64,000 bases of DNA from Eutrophomonas brisbanensis (GTDB lineage: Bacteria; Pseudomonadota; Gammaproteobacteria; Burkholderiales; Eutrophovitaceae), in assembly GCA_038141705.1 (NCBI GenBank), contig JAYQIQ010000004.1, positions 186,001-250,000 on the forward strand, written 5' to 3'. The notes under the pieces were generated by a model that was not told where the DNA came from, did not search any database, and was given only the letters and a program-made list of their open reading frames with translations. Every line of letters begins with the position of its first letter. The first letter of the stretch is position 1. The position numbers and the translations under genes were made by a program. Of the stretch, positions 36,468 through 45,403 are shown piece after piece.

Positions 36468-37768
36468 ATGTATCAGCGAGCACGAGGTAACTTACAAAGG
36501 TTATATGCGCTTGCTAAGAGCGGTAAGAAACTGGTTCTAATTTTTGGGCTATGTATATGCGCCGCTTATGTACATTTGGTCTACCCAGAAAATTTCGTAC
36601 TTTCTAACAACACCGAAAAAGGTCACGAATTTTTTAAAACTCGCTGGGTGGTTCCCTTTATTAGTAACGGGCGGTGGGGGCGCGGCCCGCATTCCAACGC
36701 GGAAACCTGTGATTCGTGTCACACACAAAGCACACCCGAAAAAGCTCGTAACAAACTGAGAGATACTCGGATACTAAAACTAGGGATCCGAGATCTCGAA
36801 TTAGAAAGAAAAACTCGACCAGATGCAAGATACGGCAACGAGTTGAGTCGTTTTGGGGTGATCGGGAAATTGCTACCGGAAGGTGATTTTTCACTGACCT
36901 GGATAACCGAAACGATCAGAGAGGTGGCCTTACAAAGACCTGTCCCTAATATTACAGATCTCAATTTCGGGGATTTTGAAAAAGATACGGTGTTCTCAGT
37001 TCGACAAGGAAACCCCTAGAGGGAATTGGAGTCTTGAGTGAAATTCCCGCGGAAATAATCATCGAGTTTGAAAAAGAGCAGCCAAAGTTAAGACTGGATG
37101 GAAGAATAAATTGGGTTGCAGGCAATAAAAGCGACAAGTTAGAGATAGGAAGATTCGGCTACAAAGCCTCCGCCCCCACCCTCTTTTCACAAGTGAGTCT
37201 GGCTTTCCACGATGAGCTTGGAGTAACCTCCAAAGACCACCCAGACGATCCCTGTGCTGGTGCCGATTCGGTATGTTTAGAATTAGCAAAAATCTCATCT
37301 GCAGAGATTAACGACGAGCGTCTAAATGACGTCACAGCTTACCTAAAAAACCTAACAGTCGAATCGAACCGTACTCAATTCAGCCAGGATGGATATGATG
37401 TTTTTCAGTCGATCAGATGTAGCGATTGCCATCGGACGAAAGTTCTAGTGACATCGGAGACAGATACTACGCAAGAGCCAAAATACATAAACCCTCTAAC
37501 AGATCTGCTAATCCACGATATGGGAGAGGGACTCTCCGACGACCTACCAGAATGGAATGCCCGTGGTCGCGATTGGCGTACTTCGCCGCTGTGGGGTATC
37601 GGATCTAAAATTGACTCTGGTAAATATCTTTTACACGATGGGCGAGCAAAAACGATCGAAGAAGCCATTGCGTGGCACGGTGGTGAGGCGTTGCCATCGG
37701 CCGAAGCTTACTTTAGTCTTACATATAAGGAAAAAGAATCTTTGCTTGTATTCTTGAAATCCCTTTAA
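36468..37768 (+). CDS. Di-haem oxidoreductase, DUF1111 family (one frameshift)
   Basis: A periplasmic or membrane-anchored c-type cytochrome. N-terminal hydrophobic anchor (about 20-38), then a first haem site in NAETCDSCHTQ. The frame stops after RQGNP at a CCCC run (37014-37017); adding one C gives NPLEGIGVLSEIPAEIIIEF, the expected continuation. The second part has a second haem site in IRCSDCHRTK, then LTDLLIHDMGEGLSDD, WRTSPLWGIG, and LLHDGRAKTIEEAIAWHGGEA, the diagnostic end of DUF1111 thiol oxidoreductase/peroxidase-like proteins. About 434 residues when repaired. It often pairs with iron or copper oxidation functions; role here unknown. Confidence 0.82.
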
Positions 37769-37779
37769 AGATAAAAAAA

Positions 37780-38451
37780 ATGCCAATTCAAAAGATTAAA
37801 CTCGATATATTCTCTGACGTAGTTTGTCCTTGGTGCTACATTGGGAAACGACATTTGGACTCCGCTTTAAAACAAATCGAAGAATCAACTGATCTCAATG
37901 TCGATATCCAGTTGTGTTGGCGTGCGTTCCAGCTTAACCCGCAACTAAGCCCGGAGGGTATGTCTCGCTCGAGTTATACCACCTCAAAATTCGGAGGTAC
38001 AGAGAATGCAACAGCCGTCTACTCTCGCGTTGAGCAGGCCGCACAGCAGGTGGGTATCAACCTTAACCTCGACAAGATCTTGGTTCAACCCAATAGTTCG
38101 AGGATCCATGAACTCATCATGGGGTCCCGAGAATTTGGACTGCAAGGTCGTGCGATTGAGAGATTCTTTGAAGCATTTTTTCTAGATGGAAAAAACCTTT
38201 CAGACGAAGAGACGCTAATCGAGTTAGCGGTGCAAATCGGCATGCCCGAAGGCCCAACTCGGAAAATTCTCGAAACAAACAAGTACACAGAGATTGTCGC
38301 AAAAGAGCAAGCATCGGCCCATGAGATGGGAATTCAAGGTGTACCGTATTTTATTTTCAACGAGCAGGTTGGACTATCAGGAGCTCAACCAGCGGACATG
38401 ATCGTCAAAGCTATCGAGCATGTCACAAAAGAGAGCAATCTTCCCAGTTAG
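37780..38451 (+). CDS. DsbA family (FrnE-like) oxidoreductase
   Basis: A 223-residue cytoplasmic thioredoxin-fold protein with an inserted helical domain. It starts IKLDIFSDVVCPWCYIGKRH, with CPWC as active site, followed by WRAFQLNPQLSPEGM, and ends with IQGVPYFIFNEQVGLSGAQP containing the cis-Pro loop (GVPYF). This pattern is the FrnE/2-hydroxychromene-isomerase-like branch rather than periplasmic DsbA; there is no signal peptide. It follows the di-haem oxidoreductase gene by 11 bases. Its last 4 bases overlap the end of the convergent threonine aldolase gene. Confidence 0.9.
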   Translation: MPIQKIKLDIFSDVVCPWCYIGKRHLDSALKQIEESTDLNVDIQLCWRAFQLNPQLSPEGMSRSSYTTSKFGGTENATAVYSRVEQAAQQVGINLNLDKILVQPNSSRIHELIMGSREFGLQGRAIERFFEAFFLDGKNLSDEETLIELAVQIGMPEGPTRKILETNKYTEIVAKEQASAHEMGIQGVPYFIFNEQVGLSGAQPADMIVKAIEHVTKESNLPS

Positions 38452-39479
38452 AGACTTTTAAGCACCGAGCTCATCACTTCGGCAATATAAGGAATATCTT
38501 GGCGATCAACATTCAGATGGGTCACCATCCGCATTTTTACGCTCGGTGTCGTGAGGATATTTTTCTCAGCAAGTTTTTTTGAAAATGCAATTGGATCTAT
38601 ATCTCGGAGTGACAAAAAAACCATATTTGTCTGAGCATCACTCACCATAATCCGAGAATCATCAATCTCGGCGAGCAAATCCGATAACATGTTTGCGTTT
38701 TTATGGTCGTCGGCGAGGCGATCAATATGATTTTCGAGTGCGTAAATTCCCGCGGCAGCCAAAATTCCCGCCTGACGCATTCCGCCCCCAAGAACCTTCC
38801 GCCAACGTCGCGCTTTTTTTACGTGTTTTTCCGGGCCACACAGAACGGAGCCAACTGGCGCCCCTAACCCTTTTGAGAGACAAATCGAAACCGTATCAAA
38901 TTGATCAGTAATCGTTGTTAGTGATTCTCCCAACGATACACACGCATTAAACAATCGAGCGCCGTCAAGGTGAAGCGCTAACCCATTTGAGCTACAGAAC
39001 GCTCGCGCCTTTTTTAAATACTCGATGGGTAGTGCTTTACCAGCCTGCGTATTTTCTAGACACAAAAGCTTGGTTTTCGCGAAATGGGGATCATCGGGCT
39101 TAATGTAAGACTCTACTAACGACAAATTCAGCGTCCCATCTGAATCATAATCTAGTGGTTGCGGTTGGATACTGCCCAGTACCGCAGCACCACCCCCTTC
39201 ATATTTGTAGGTATGGCCCTGTTGCCCAACGATATACTCATCGCCTCGCTCACAATGCACGAGCAACGCCAAGAGATTACTCTGAGTTCCACTTGGAACA
39301 AATATCGACGCCTCTTTGGCGCTTAAACCAGCCGCAAGCTCCTCCAAACGATTAACGGTGGGGTCCTCTCCGTAAACATCGTCCCCTAACTCTGCACCAA
39401 CCATCGCAGACAACATTGCCTTAGTCGGTTTGGTAACCGTATCACTTCGCAAGTCGATTATATTTTCTGTCTTGGTCAT
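38448..39479 (-). CDS. ltaE: Low-specificity L-threonine aldolase
   Basis: A 343-residue PLP enzyme that splits L-threonine or L-allo-threonine to glycine and acetaldehyde. It opens IIDLRSDTVTKPTKAMLSAM and continues GDDVYGEDPTVNRLEELAA. LHLDGARLFNACVSLGE carries the PLP-pairing Asp, and the PLP lysine is in ICLSKGLGAPVGSVL. GGGMRQAGILAAAGIYAL follows, all diagnostic. Full length. Together with the D-threonine-aldolase-like gene at 14533, threonine deaminase at 53163 and RidA at 32913, the window is rich in beta-hydroxy-amino-acid metabolism. Confidence 0.93.
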   Translation of the reverse strand: MTKTENIIDLRSDTVTKPTKAMLSAMVGAELGDDVYGEDPTVNRLEELAAGLSAKEASIFVPSGTQSNLLALLVHCERGDEYIVGQQGHTYKYEGGGAAVLGSIQPQPLDYDSDGTLNLSLVESYIKPDDPHFAKTKLLCLENTQAGKALPIEYLKKARAFCSSNGLALHLDGARLFNACVSLGESLTTITDQFDTVSICLSKGLGAPVGSVLCGPEKHVKKARRWRKVLGGGMRQAGILAAAGIYALENHIDRLADDHKNANMLSDLLAEIDDSRIMVSDAQTNMVFLSLRDIDPIAFSKKLAEKNILTTPSVKMRMVTHLNVDRQDIPYIAEVMSSVLKSL

Positions 39480-39525
39480 TTCGGTAAGAGGCTTAAGAAA
39501 TTTTTGATTTAGTGTTGAGAGCTTA

Positions 39526-40248
39526 TCACTTACTAGAGTTTAACCGCGTTTCCACCAAGTCTACAGCAGCAATACTCAAACTATCTGGGAAACGCCCCCG
39601 AAACTCAACCCCAAGTTCTAACGCTTTTCTTCTAGCCCTGACTCGCAATGCTTGATCCCCTTTATGTATTGCAACGCGTGCATTCAAGATAAACCCTATA
39701 AACAACAACTCCTCATCTATGCTGTCACTAATTTGCATCCCCATGAGTTTCTCGAAGCGCTCGGCATCATCTTTTAGCTTTCCATAGGGCAAACGTGTCT
39801 CAAGAAAATCTCCATCAAATGATTGGTAAAAATTACCCTTGATTAACTCCCCTAACGCAATCGTTCGAACTCCAGAATCAAGTTCGCTCGTTATTGCCTT
39901 TTCGAAAAAACTTGAATCAAACTCATAAAAATTTTTACGTTTCGAAAACTTTAGATCAAGCCCCGAATCATCCAATGTGGCAATAAGATATTTAGTAGCT
40001 AACCCGTTTATCTCTCCATGAGTTGCAATATCTCGATTAAAAAAAGACTTCAGCTCCACTAATAATTTTCCAATCGTCACGTAAGCGTGGCCTCTCTCGG
40101 ATTCCGAGCTCGAAACTTTCGTGATATCGCGAGCATCTTGAATTTTTTTTACATAATCGTCAGCAATTTCCTGCGTAATAAAATCGTGTGCCGCTCCAGA
40201 CGTCGCGAAAAGAAAATTTAGGGCAATCGCAATCGATATCAACCTCAT
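39526..40248 (-). CDS. Exported protein, unknown function
   Basis: A 240-residue protein with a signal peptide (MRLISIAIALNFLFATSGAA). The mature region is mainly helical and charged, with HAYVTIGKLLVELKSFFNRD, KYLIATLDDSGLDLKF and ALRVRARRKALELGVEF near the end; no cysteines or family motif that I recognise. Its first four bases overlap the end of the upstream Tat-type protein gene (ATGA arrangement), so the two are translated together and probably work together. Confidence 0.65.
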   Translation of the reverse strand: MRLISIAIALNFLFATSGAAHDFITQEIADDYVKKIQDARDITKVSSSESERGHAYVTIGKLLVELKSFFNRDIATHGEINGLATKYLIATLDDSGLDLKFSKRKNFYEFDSSFFEKAITSELDSGVRTIALGELIKGNFYQSFDGDFLETRLPYGKLKDDAERFEKLMGMQISDSIDEELLFIGFILNARVAIHKGDQALRVRARRKALELGVEFRGRFPDSLSIAAVDLVETRLNSSK

Positions 40249-40805
40249 TGCTGGGATTCAAGCTCCTCACCTTTTAGATAAGCGGTTGCACCTGGATGCA
40301 AAGGAACGCCCCCTTGATTCAAAAGGGATGTCGCGTCAAATGTCTTTGGATCCTCATCCGATGCGGCAGTCAATGCCGAAGTCAATAACCACGCATGATG
40401 GGAAGGTAGCTCATCAGCGGAGATAACGACATAGTCGCCGTTGATGGCAATAGCTCGAATAGCACCGCCCCGTAATTCTGAGAATTCGCCCTCAGCCTTA
40501 TACAATCGTTCCGCCTCATCCAAATGCAGCACGGCAATCATCGCCTGTCCAGTCGTGATCAAACTGCCAATGCGCAACTGATCTCTAGCTCTTGCCACCC
40601 TTGCCTGCGCCTTTGGTAGAAGATTTTTTAGAACCTCTGCGGCCTGTTCTGCGACTCGATCCGTACCCAGATCAGCTCGATGCGAATGAATCAGTAAAAA
40701 ACGCTCCCGCATAACCTTCCATTGTCTGTATGGCGTATGTGCACGCAGAACACTGGGCGCCATAACCGACGAACATATACCTAATATAAAATACCTACGA
40801 TCCAT
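40245..40805 (-). CDS. Tat-exported protein with TAXI-like C-terminal tail
   Basis: About 186 residues from ATG 40803-40805, MDRRYFILGICSSVMAPSVL, a twin-arginine (RR-x-F-x) signal. The open frame extends to 40850, but those codons are covered by a terminator hairpin, which rules out the longer start. The body has SHHAWLLTSALTAASDEDP and the tail GGVPLHPGATAYLKGEE. VPLHPGA.xYxK is the usual end of TAXI-type TRAP solute-binding proteins, so this may be a truncated or divergent TAXI relative. The N-terminal ligand-binding lobe is not recognisable. It is cotranscribed with the exported protein gene downstream. Confidence 0.6.
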   Translation of the reverse strand: MDRRYFILGICSSVMAPSVLRAHTPYRQWKVMRERFLLIHSHRADLGTDRVAEQAAEVLKNLLPKAQARVARARDQLRIGSLITTGQAMIAVLHLDEAERLYKAEGEFSELRGGAIRAIAINGDYVVISADELPSHHAWLLTSALTAASDEDPKTFDATSLLNQGGVPLHPGATAYLKGEELESQQ

Positions 40806-40830
40806 ATCTAATATCCTACCCACCAATCCA

Positions 40831-40861
40831 TTAAAAAAGGGCGGAAACATTCCGCCCTTTT
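40831..40861 (-). terminator. Rho-independent terminator after the formamidase gene
   Basis: A perfect 12-bp stem AAAAGGGCGGAA/TTCCGCCCTTTT (40835-40846 and 40850-40861) with a 3-base loop. On the minus strand it is followed by T's and begins 16 bases past the formamidase stop. It lies within the upstream part of the next open frame and so fixes that gene's start at 40805. Confidence 0.92.
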
Positions 40862-40876
40862 CCGGAACGAACCGAC

Positions 40877-42127
40877 CTACTTATCGAAAATCTCTAAAGG
40901 ACAAATTGTAGAGACCGCGTAGTTAGGGAGATCCACTAAGTTTCCGATTCTAAGATCACACGCAACACTCGTAATTACATACGCTTGCTGCTTACTGTAC
41001 CCCTTCTTGTTAACCAACCAATTAATCATTTCAATCAAAGAGGCACGTGCAGCTGCTGTTAGATCTTCTGACAGGTTTGAAAGCGGAGTCAGCTTCTTGC
41101 TATCGATGTAGGACACATAAGGCAGATCAACTCCAGCGTCCTTGATTGGATAACCAACGGTTGCATAGAACTTGTCTGGCTCGAGCGCCTTAATTTGAGA
41201 TCCACCCTCGAAATGAGGTCCAGACTTCATCATTGAGGCCTGTCCTTTTCGAATCTCAGTTCGAACGGTTACTTTGGCTCCAATTTCAATCGCAGTACCT
41301 GCAACCTCTCCATCACCCTGCGCGTAGTGAACATCACCCACGAATAATCCACAGCCATCTACATAGCAAGGCAGCAGTAGTGTTGTGCCGACAACCATTT
41401 GCTTAATGTCCATATTCCCACCGTTCTCTCGCGGCGGGATGGTTCTCAAACACTCTGCGGCATGAGACCCATCCGGTCCACATACGGCAGCAGGTCGAGC
41501 TCCAGTCGGTTGTGGAGGAAGCGCTATACCTCCAGCTGCACCAAGTGCATTTTCTCGCTCAAGCCAAGCAGTGACCTCAGGTTTACCTGGTAAGGTTCCA
41601 ACGGTCCCCATGAATCCATTCATCGGTATTCTGACGCCAGGCACCTGATCATACACCGCCTCCATGCGGTTAATTTTCCAGTTCGCAACAAACGGCTCGG
41701 TGTACATATCCCTTAAGAAACCAAAGCCCGGGACGATGGTTGTATAACCATACTCATCTGGCTCGATATCAATTAACGTAACTGCCAAAACATCCCCACG
41801 TTTCGCGCCATTGATATGGACTGGACCGGTAATTGGATGAACCAAGTTAAGGTCGATTGCTAAGACATCTTTTGGCTCTGAATTGATGTTCAGATCAGAG
41901 TCCAGAGCGTCTCGAGTCTCATACCGTATCAGTTGGCCAGGATTTGCATGCACAACTGCGGGAATCGCATAGTGATAGCGATTCATACAGTTTGGGTCGT
42001 CACCGCAATGATCACCCTTCTTCGTGACTTCAACAATTGATTGCGTCTTTACGTCACTCGTATCGGCACCGGCTAAGCCAGTTAATCCGAAGAGAACCCC
42101 AAACGCGCTATAAATTAAAAATCTCAT
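40877..42127 (-). CDS. Secreted acetamidase/formamidase family protein
   Basis: About 416 residues from ATG 42125-42127; an upstream TTG is possible but less likely. Signal peptide MRFLIYSAFGVLFGLTGLAG. The mature part has the FmdA_AmdA fold: YAIPAVVHANPGQLIRYETR, LNLVHPITGPVHINGAKRGD, VPGFGFLRDM, IPPRENGGNMDIKQM, LFVGDVHYAQGDGEVAGTAI and ITSVACDLRIGNLVD. The family hydrolyses short amides, or related lactam or amide bonds, and is usually cytoplasmic. Export and extra cysteines (DHCGDDPNC, AAVCGPDGSHAAEC) are distinctive, suggesting a disulfide-stabilised periplasmic variant. A strong terminator follows. Confidence 0.85.
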   Translation of the reverse strand: MRFLIYSAFGVLFGLTGLAGADTSDVKTQSIVEVTKKGDHCGDDPNCMNRYHYAIPAVVHANPGQLIRYETRDALDSDLNINSEPKDVLAIDLNLVHPITGPVHINGAKRGDVLAVTLIDIEPDEYGYTTIVPGFGFLRDMYTEPFVANWKINRMEAVYDQVPGVRIPMNGFMGTVGTLPGKPEVTAWLERENALGAAGGIALPPQPTGARPAAVCGPDGSHAAECLRTIPPRENGGNMDIKQMVVGTTLLLPCYVDGCGLFVGDVHYAQGDGEVAGTAIEIGAKVTVRTEIRKGQASMMKSGPHFEGGSQIKALEPDKFYATVGYPIKDAGVDLPYVSYIDSKKLTPLSNLSEDLTAAARASLIEMINWLVNKKGYSKQQAYVITSVACDLRIGNLVDLPNYAVSTICPLEIFDK

Positions 42128-42279
42128 AACTACCCCCAAAGTGACACATTTATTAAGTTATACGAGACCAACTACATCCCGAATAGTGGAACACGTTTTC
42201 GTCTCCTGAAGGATGGTATGAGCGTTCAAAAAAGTCAACTATAAAACTTAGTATTTCTGGGTGTTTTTCTCGAGCAAGC

Positions 42280-44319
42280 TTATTTAATTATTGCAAAGCA
42301 ACCAAGTGCGAAAGCGTACTCGAACGCTATCTCTTTTAAAAAATCGTATCGTCCCGAAGCTCCGCCGTGGCCTGCATCCATATTAGTTTTCAATAACAAA
42401 ACTCGATCATCTAACTTGTTCTGACGTATTTTCGCTACGTACTTGGCGGGCTCCCAATACATAACCTGGCTGTCATTGAGACTTGTCTGAACTAACATGT
42501 GCGGATAATGTTGCGGCTGAACATTATCGTAAGGGGAATAACTCTGCATATATTTGAAGTAACGCGCAATCTTTGGGTTGCCCCATTCCTCAAACTCCCC
42601 AATCGTGAGCGGTAATGTCTCATCCAGCATGGTATTCATCACGTCAACGAATGGCACATCCGCGATTACCCCACAAAACAGCTCTGGCCGAAGATTAACT
42701 ACAGCCCCCATCAGAAGACCGCCTGCACTACCCCCTGGATGACCAACTTCGACGCATTGGTGTAATTCGCAGAAATCAATTTTTCCGCGCAGGCAATGAA
42801 ATCGGTAAACGTATTTCGCTTTTTTAACATCTTGCCCTGGTTGTGCCACACCTGCCCCTTCTCACCACCACCCCTTACATGGGCAATCGCATACGCAACC
42901 CCCTATCGAGAAGCGATAAACGCGCAGAGCTGAAATAGACGTCATTCGGGTATCCATAGGACCCATATCCCGAAAGTAAGATCGGCTGATTTTTTTTCGA
43001 GTTCCTGGGAAGCTTTTTCCTCACAAGCGAAATAGGAATTTTTTCTCCATCGTCAGCTATAGCGGTAAGAACCTCGACCTCATAATCTTTACGTTTAAAC
43101 GACCCTTTAACGCGGTCGCGCTTTAATACGACTAATTTTTTAGTTCTGAGATTCAGTCGATAAACCGTATCCGGCGTTATGAAGGACTCATAGTCAATAT
43201 GGATATCGTCTACATCAAACTCAACATTGTGCCCTAAAGAAATAGACGCCACCTTCTCCGGAAACGAAATCCCCACTCTCCGTTTTTCTCTAGTGGAGAT
43301 CACTTCAATTCTTGGCAAACCACTGCAGCGCGTTTCCAAAACTATCCATTTCGCGAAAACATCGATGCTATCAATCACCGTATCGCGCGCGGGCTTGACC
43401 CACTCTACCCAATGTGTTTCGTTCGTTTTATTTTCAGGAGTAGCTAGCAGTCGAAAATTTTCATGTTTTTCGTTTGAAAGAATAAAGAATTGACCTACGC
43501 CGTGATCAATATAGTACTCATGTCCCTTTTTGCGACGCCTAAAAATTTTAAAAACCCCAGTCGGGTTGGCCGCAGAAAGAAATCGCACTTCTGTGGTCGT
43601 TGAACTTTGACTGGTAATGAGTATGTATTGCTCACTACGCGTTCGCTCGACTGATAATGAAAACAGCGCATCGGACTCCTCAAAAATCAAAATATGAGAA
43701 TTTGTGTCAACTTCATATCTCCAGACTTGACTCGCGCGTTTTGCATCATTTTCTTTGACATAGAAAAGATAGTTTTGATCTAAAGACCACGAAAAAGATC
43801 TAGCATGGTCCGAGACGTGAATGTCTGCACCCGTTTTATCTAATTTCCTCAGGTAAAGGGAATACTCCCGAAAACCAGAAAAATCAACTGAGTAGGCCAA
43901 CGTATTATTGTCGACATTAATATCGAAGTCCCCAAACCCCGTAAATGATTTTCCAGCTGCCAATCTGTTGATGTCAATGAGCACTTGCTCGGCAGAACGA
44001 CTTTTCAAGCTTTTGCGGCAGTAAATTGGATAGTCTTCTCCTTTAACCGTTCGAGAATAATATTTATAGCCCCTGTATCGATAAGGGACATCCGTGTCCG
44101 TCTCTTTAATTCGCGCAAGAAACTCTCGATAAAGTTTTTTTGAAGCGCCTCACTCGGCGCCATCATCTGACTCGTATATTTATTCTCAGCGAGCAAATAT
44201 TCTGTGACTCGCTTCGTACCTTTATTTTGTAACCACGCATAATCATCGGATAACGTACAACCATGTAAGCGCTTTTTTTTAGGGATACGTTTGGCGATAG
44301 GTGGATAGATAGCAGTCAT
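42280..44319 (-). CDS. ptrB: Oligopeptidase B (protease II) (three frameshifts)
   Basis: A prolyl-oligopeptidase-family serine peptidase cleaving after basic residues. N-terminus YPPIAKRIPKKKRLHGCTL, DDYAWLQNKGT. Three single-base gaps break it. A run of seven A near 44140 (adding A gives LQKKLYREFLARIKETD, then the lost DVPYRYRGYKYYSRTVKG). GGGGGTT near 42902 (adding a base restores GF/VAYAIAHVRGGGEKG). A run of five G near 42741 (adding G gives LVIQGGSAGGLLMGAV with the nucleophile Ser). Catalytic Asp in TSLNDSQVMYWEP and His in DAGHGGASGRYD. The repaired length is about 680 residues, as expected. Confidence 0.88.
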
Positions 44320-44384
44320 TCGAAGTCAGATATGAGTATGAATTTGGTTTAAAATTGCACTAAGCTCTTCAAGGAAAATGCATT

Positions 44385-44570
44385 ATGGCAAAAAAACTCT
44401 ACGAGTCGGATACAACCGAGTTTTTAAAGAAGTTTCTTCGAGAAAATCCCGAGATTCGCGATAAGCAACGCGAGGCGAGATCAAAGTGGTGGGATCTTAT
44501 TCAGGACGAGGATTCAAAGCGAGAGTTAGACGAAACAAGGGTTCCGAAAAAACCCTACGAGTACTATTAG
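44385..44570 (+). CDS. DUF3460 family small protein
   Basis: A 61-residue protein: YESDTTEFLKKFLRENPEI, EARSKWWDLIQDEDSKRELD, and the end TRVPKKPYEYY. The YESD.T.F...L...P....Q...R..WWD and RVP.K.Y.Y patterns are those of DUF3460, a family I know mainly from Betaproteobacteria and some Gammaproteobacteria. Function unknown. It has its own start with CAAGGAAAATGC upstream and diverges from ptrB. Confidence 0.8.
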   Translation: MAKKLYESDTTEFLKKFLRENPEIRDKQREARSKWWDLIQDEDSKRELDETRVPKKPYEYY

Positions 44571-44587
44571 CCAAAAAATTTCGTTGT

Positions 44588-44598
44588 GGGACTGTCCC
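44588..44598. repeat. Short palindrome GGGACTGTCCC
   Basis: A perfect 5+1+5 palindrome, with a second TGTCCCC at 44635-44641, in the 83-base gap between the DUF3460 and recombinase genes. GGGAC(A/T)GTCCC is often seen at the edges of REP-associated transposase elements and could be a mobile-element relic or a recombinase site. It is too short to decide. Confidence 0.3.
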
Positions 44599-44653
44599 CG
44601 CTACTGGTTGACCGACTGAACACTTGAATGCAATTGTCCCCTCGAGGTGGTTT

Positions 44654-45235
44654 TTAGACCCGCATACATCTCTTGACTGTCGCCGGACTTACACCAAAAT
44701 GTTCGGCAGTTTTTGCGATAGATGCTTCATTTTCGCGGCGCCATTCCTTTACGAGTTTATGGTCAACTGCCTTAGGTCTCCCCATTGACGCCTTTCCATT
44801 GTGCGTGGCTCCGGTTCGCTTTAAAGCTCTCCTCGCAGTTTCGCGTCCAGATTTTGTCCTTTCAAAAATAACACGTCTCTCGATCGCCGCCATCTGGGCA
44901 AGCGTCTTAAAAACTAACGCACCGGATCGAGTGCTGATTTCCCCGATTTTGGGAATCTCTATCGAAATATCTCTTGAGAGCAGAAATTCGATTGATCGGA
45001 GAATGTCGATTGCATCCTTGCCTAGTCGATCGAGTGACGAGACTAATACTACATCTCCAGAACGAATACTATTAAAGAGCGCGAGAAGACCAGGACGTTT
45101 TCGAGCAGGCGTTTTTGAGAAAACCTGATGGTCTGAGAATGCTTTATCTATGCGCCTAATTTTTGCCAGTTCTGCGCGCTGAACGTTCATTGGATCGTCG
45201 ATCTCGCTAATCTTGTAATAGGCAATCGTAGACAT
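44654..45235 (-). CDS. Solitary serine recombinase (resolvase/invertase family)
   Basis: A 193-residue site-specific recombinase. The N-terminal catalytic domain has the nucleophile Ser in AYYKISEID (usual form YxRVS; here KIS), DVVLVSSLDRLGKDAIDIL (the SLDRLGR motif), and FERTKSGRETARR (the E helix). The C-terminal GRPKAVD and AKTAEHFGVSPATVKRCMR form the DNA-binding helix-turn-helix. Length fits Tn3-type resolvases. No transposase, inverted repeats of a transposon, or invertible promoter is visible nearby, so it is an orphan. The 168 bases upstream are AT-rich with short imperfect repeats but no clear res site. Confidence 0.85.
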   Translation of the reverse strand: MSTIAYYKISEIDDPMNVQRAELAKIRRIDKAFSDHQVFSKTPARKRPGLLALFNSIRSGDVVLVSSLDRLGKDAIDILRSIEFLLSRDISIEIPKIGEISTRSGALVFKTLAQMAAIERRVIFERTKSGRETARRALKRTGATHNGKASMGRPKAVDHKLVKEWRRENEASIAKTAEHFGVSPATVKRCMRV

Positions 45236-45403
45236 TTAGTATTCAGTCAATTAATCACTTTTAGTTAGCTAAACCAAATGGTTGGCTCAAAACGCTATAG
45301 TACCTTTTAATCCACTATAATTGTTACGCACGTTATAATCAACAGTCAAAACGCATGGGATCTGGCGCCTTACTAACGATGTGAACTTTAAGACAGTAAA
45401 AAA

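Noticed and set aside
44588..45235. A complete transposon or integron around the serine recombinase
   Set aside because: No transposase, no terminal inverted repeats, no target-site duplication and no cassette array can be seen.
45316..45339. Two TATAAT hexamers upstream of the luciferase-like gene as a promoter
   Set aside because: Neither has a -35-like hexamer at 16-18 bases, and the region is AT-rich, so chance matches are likely.
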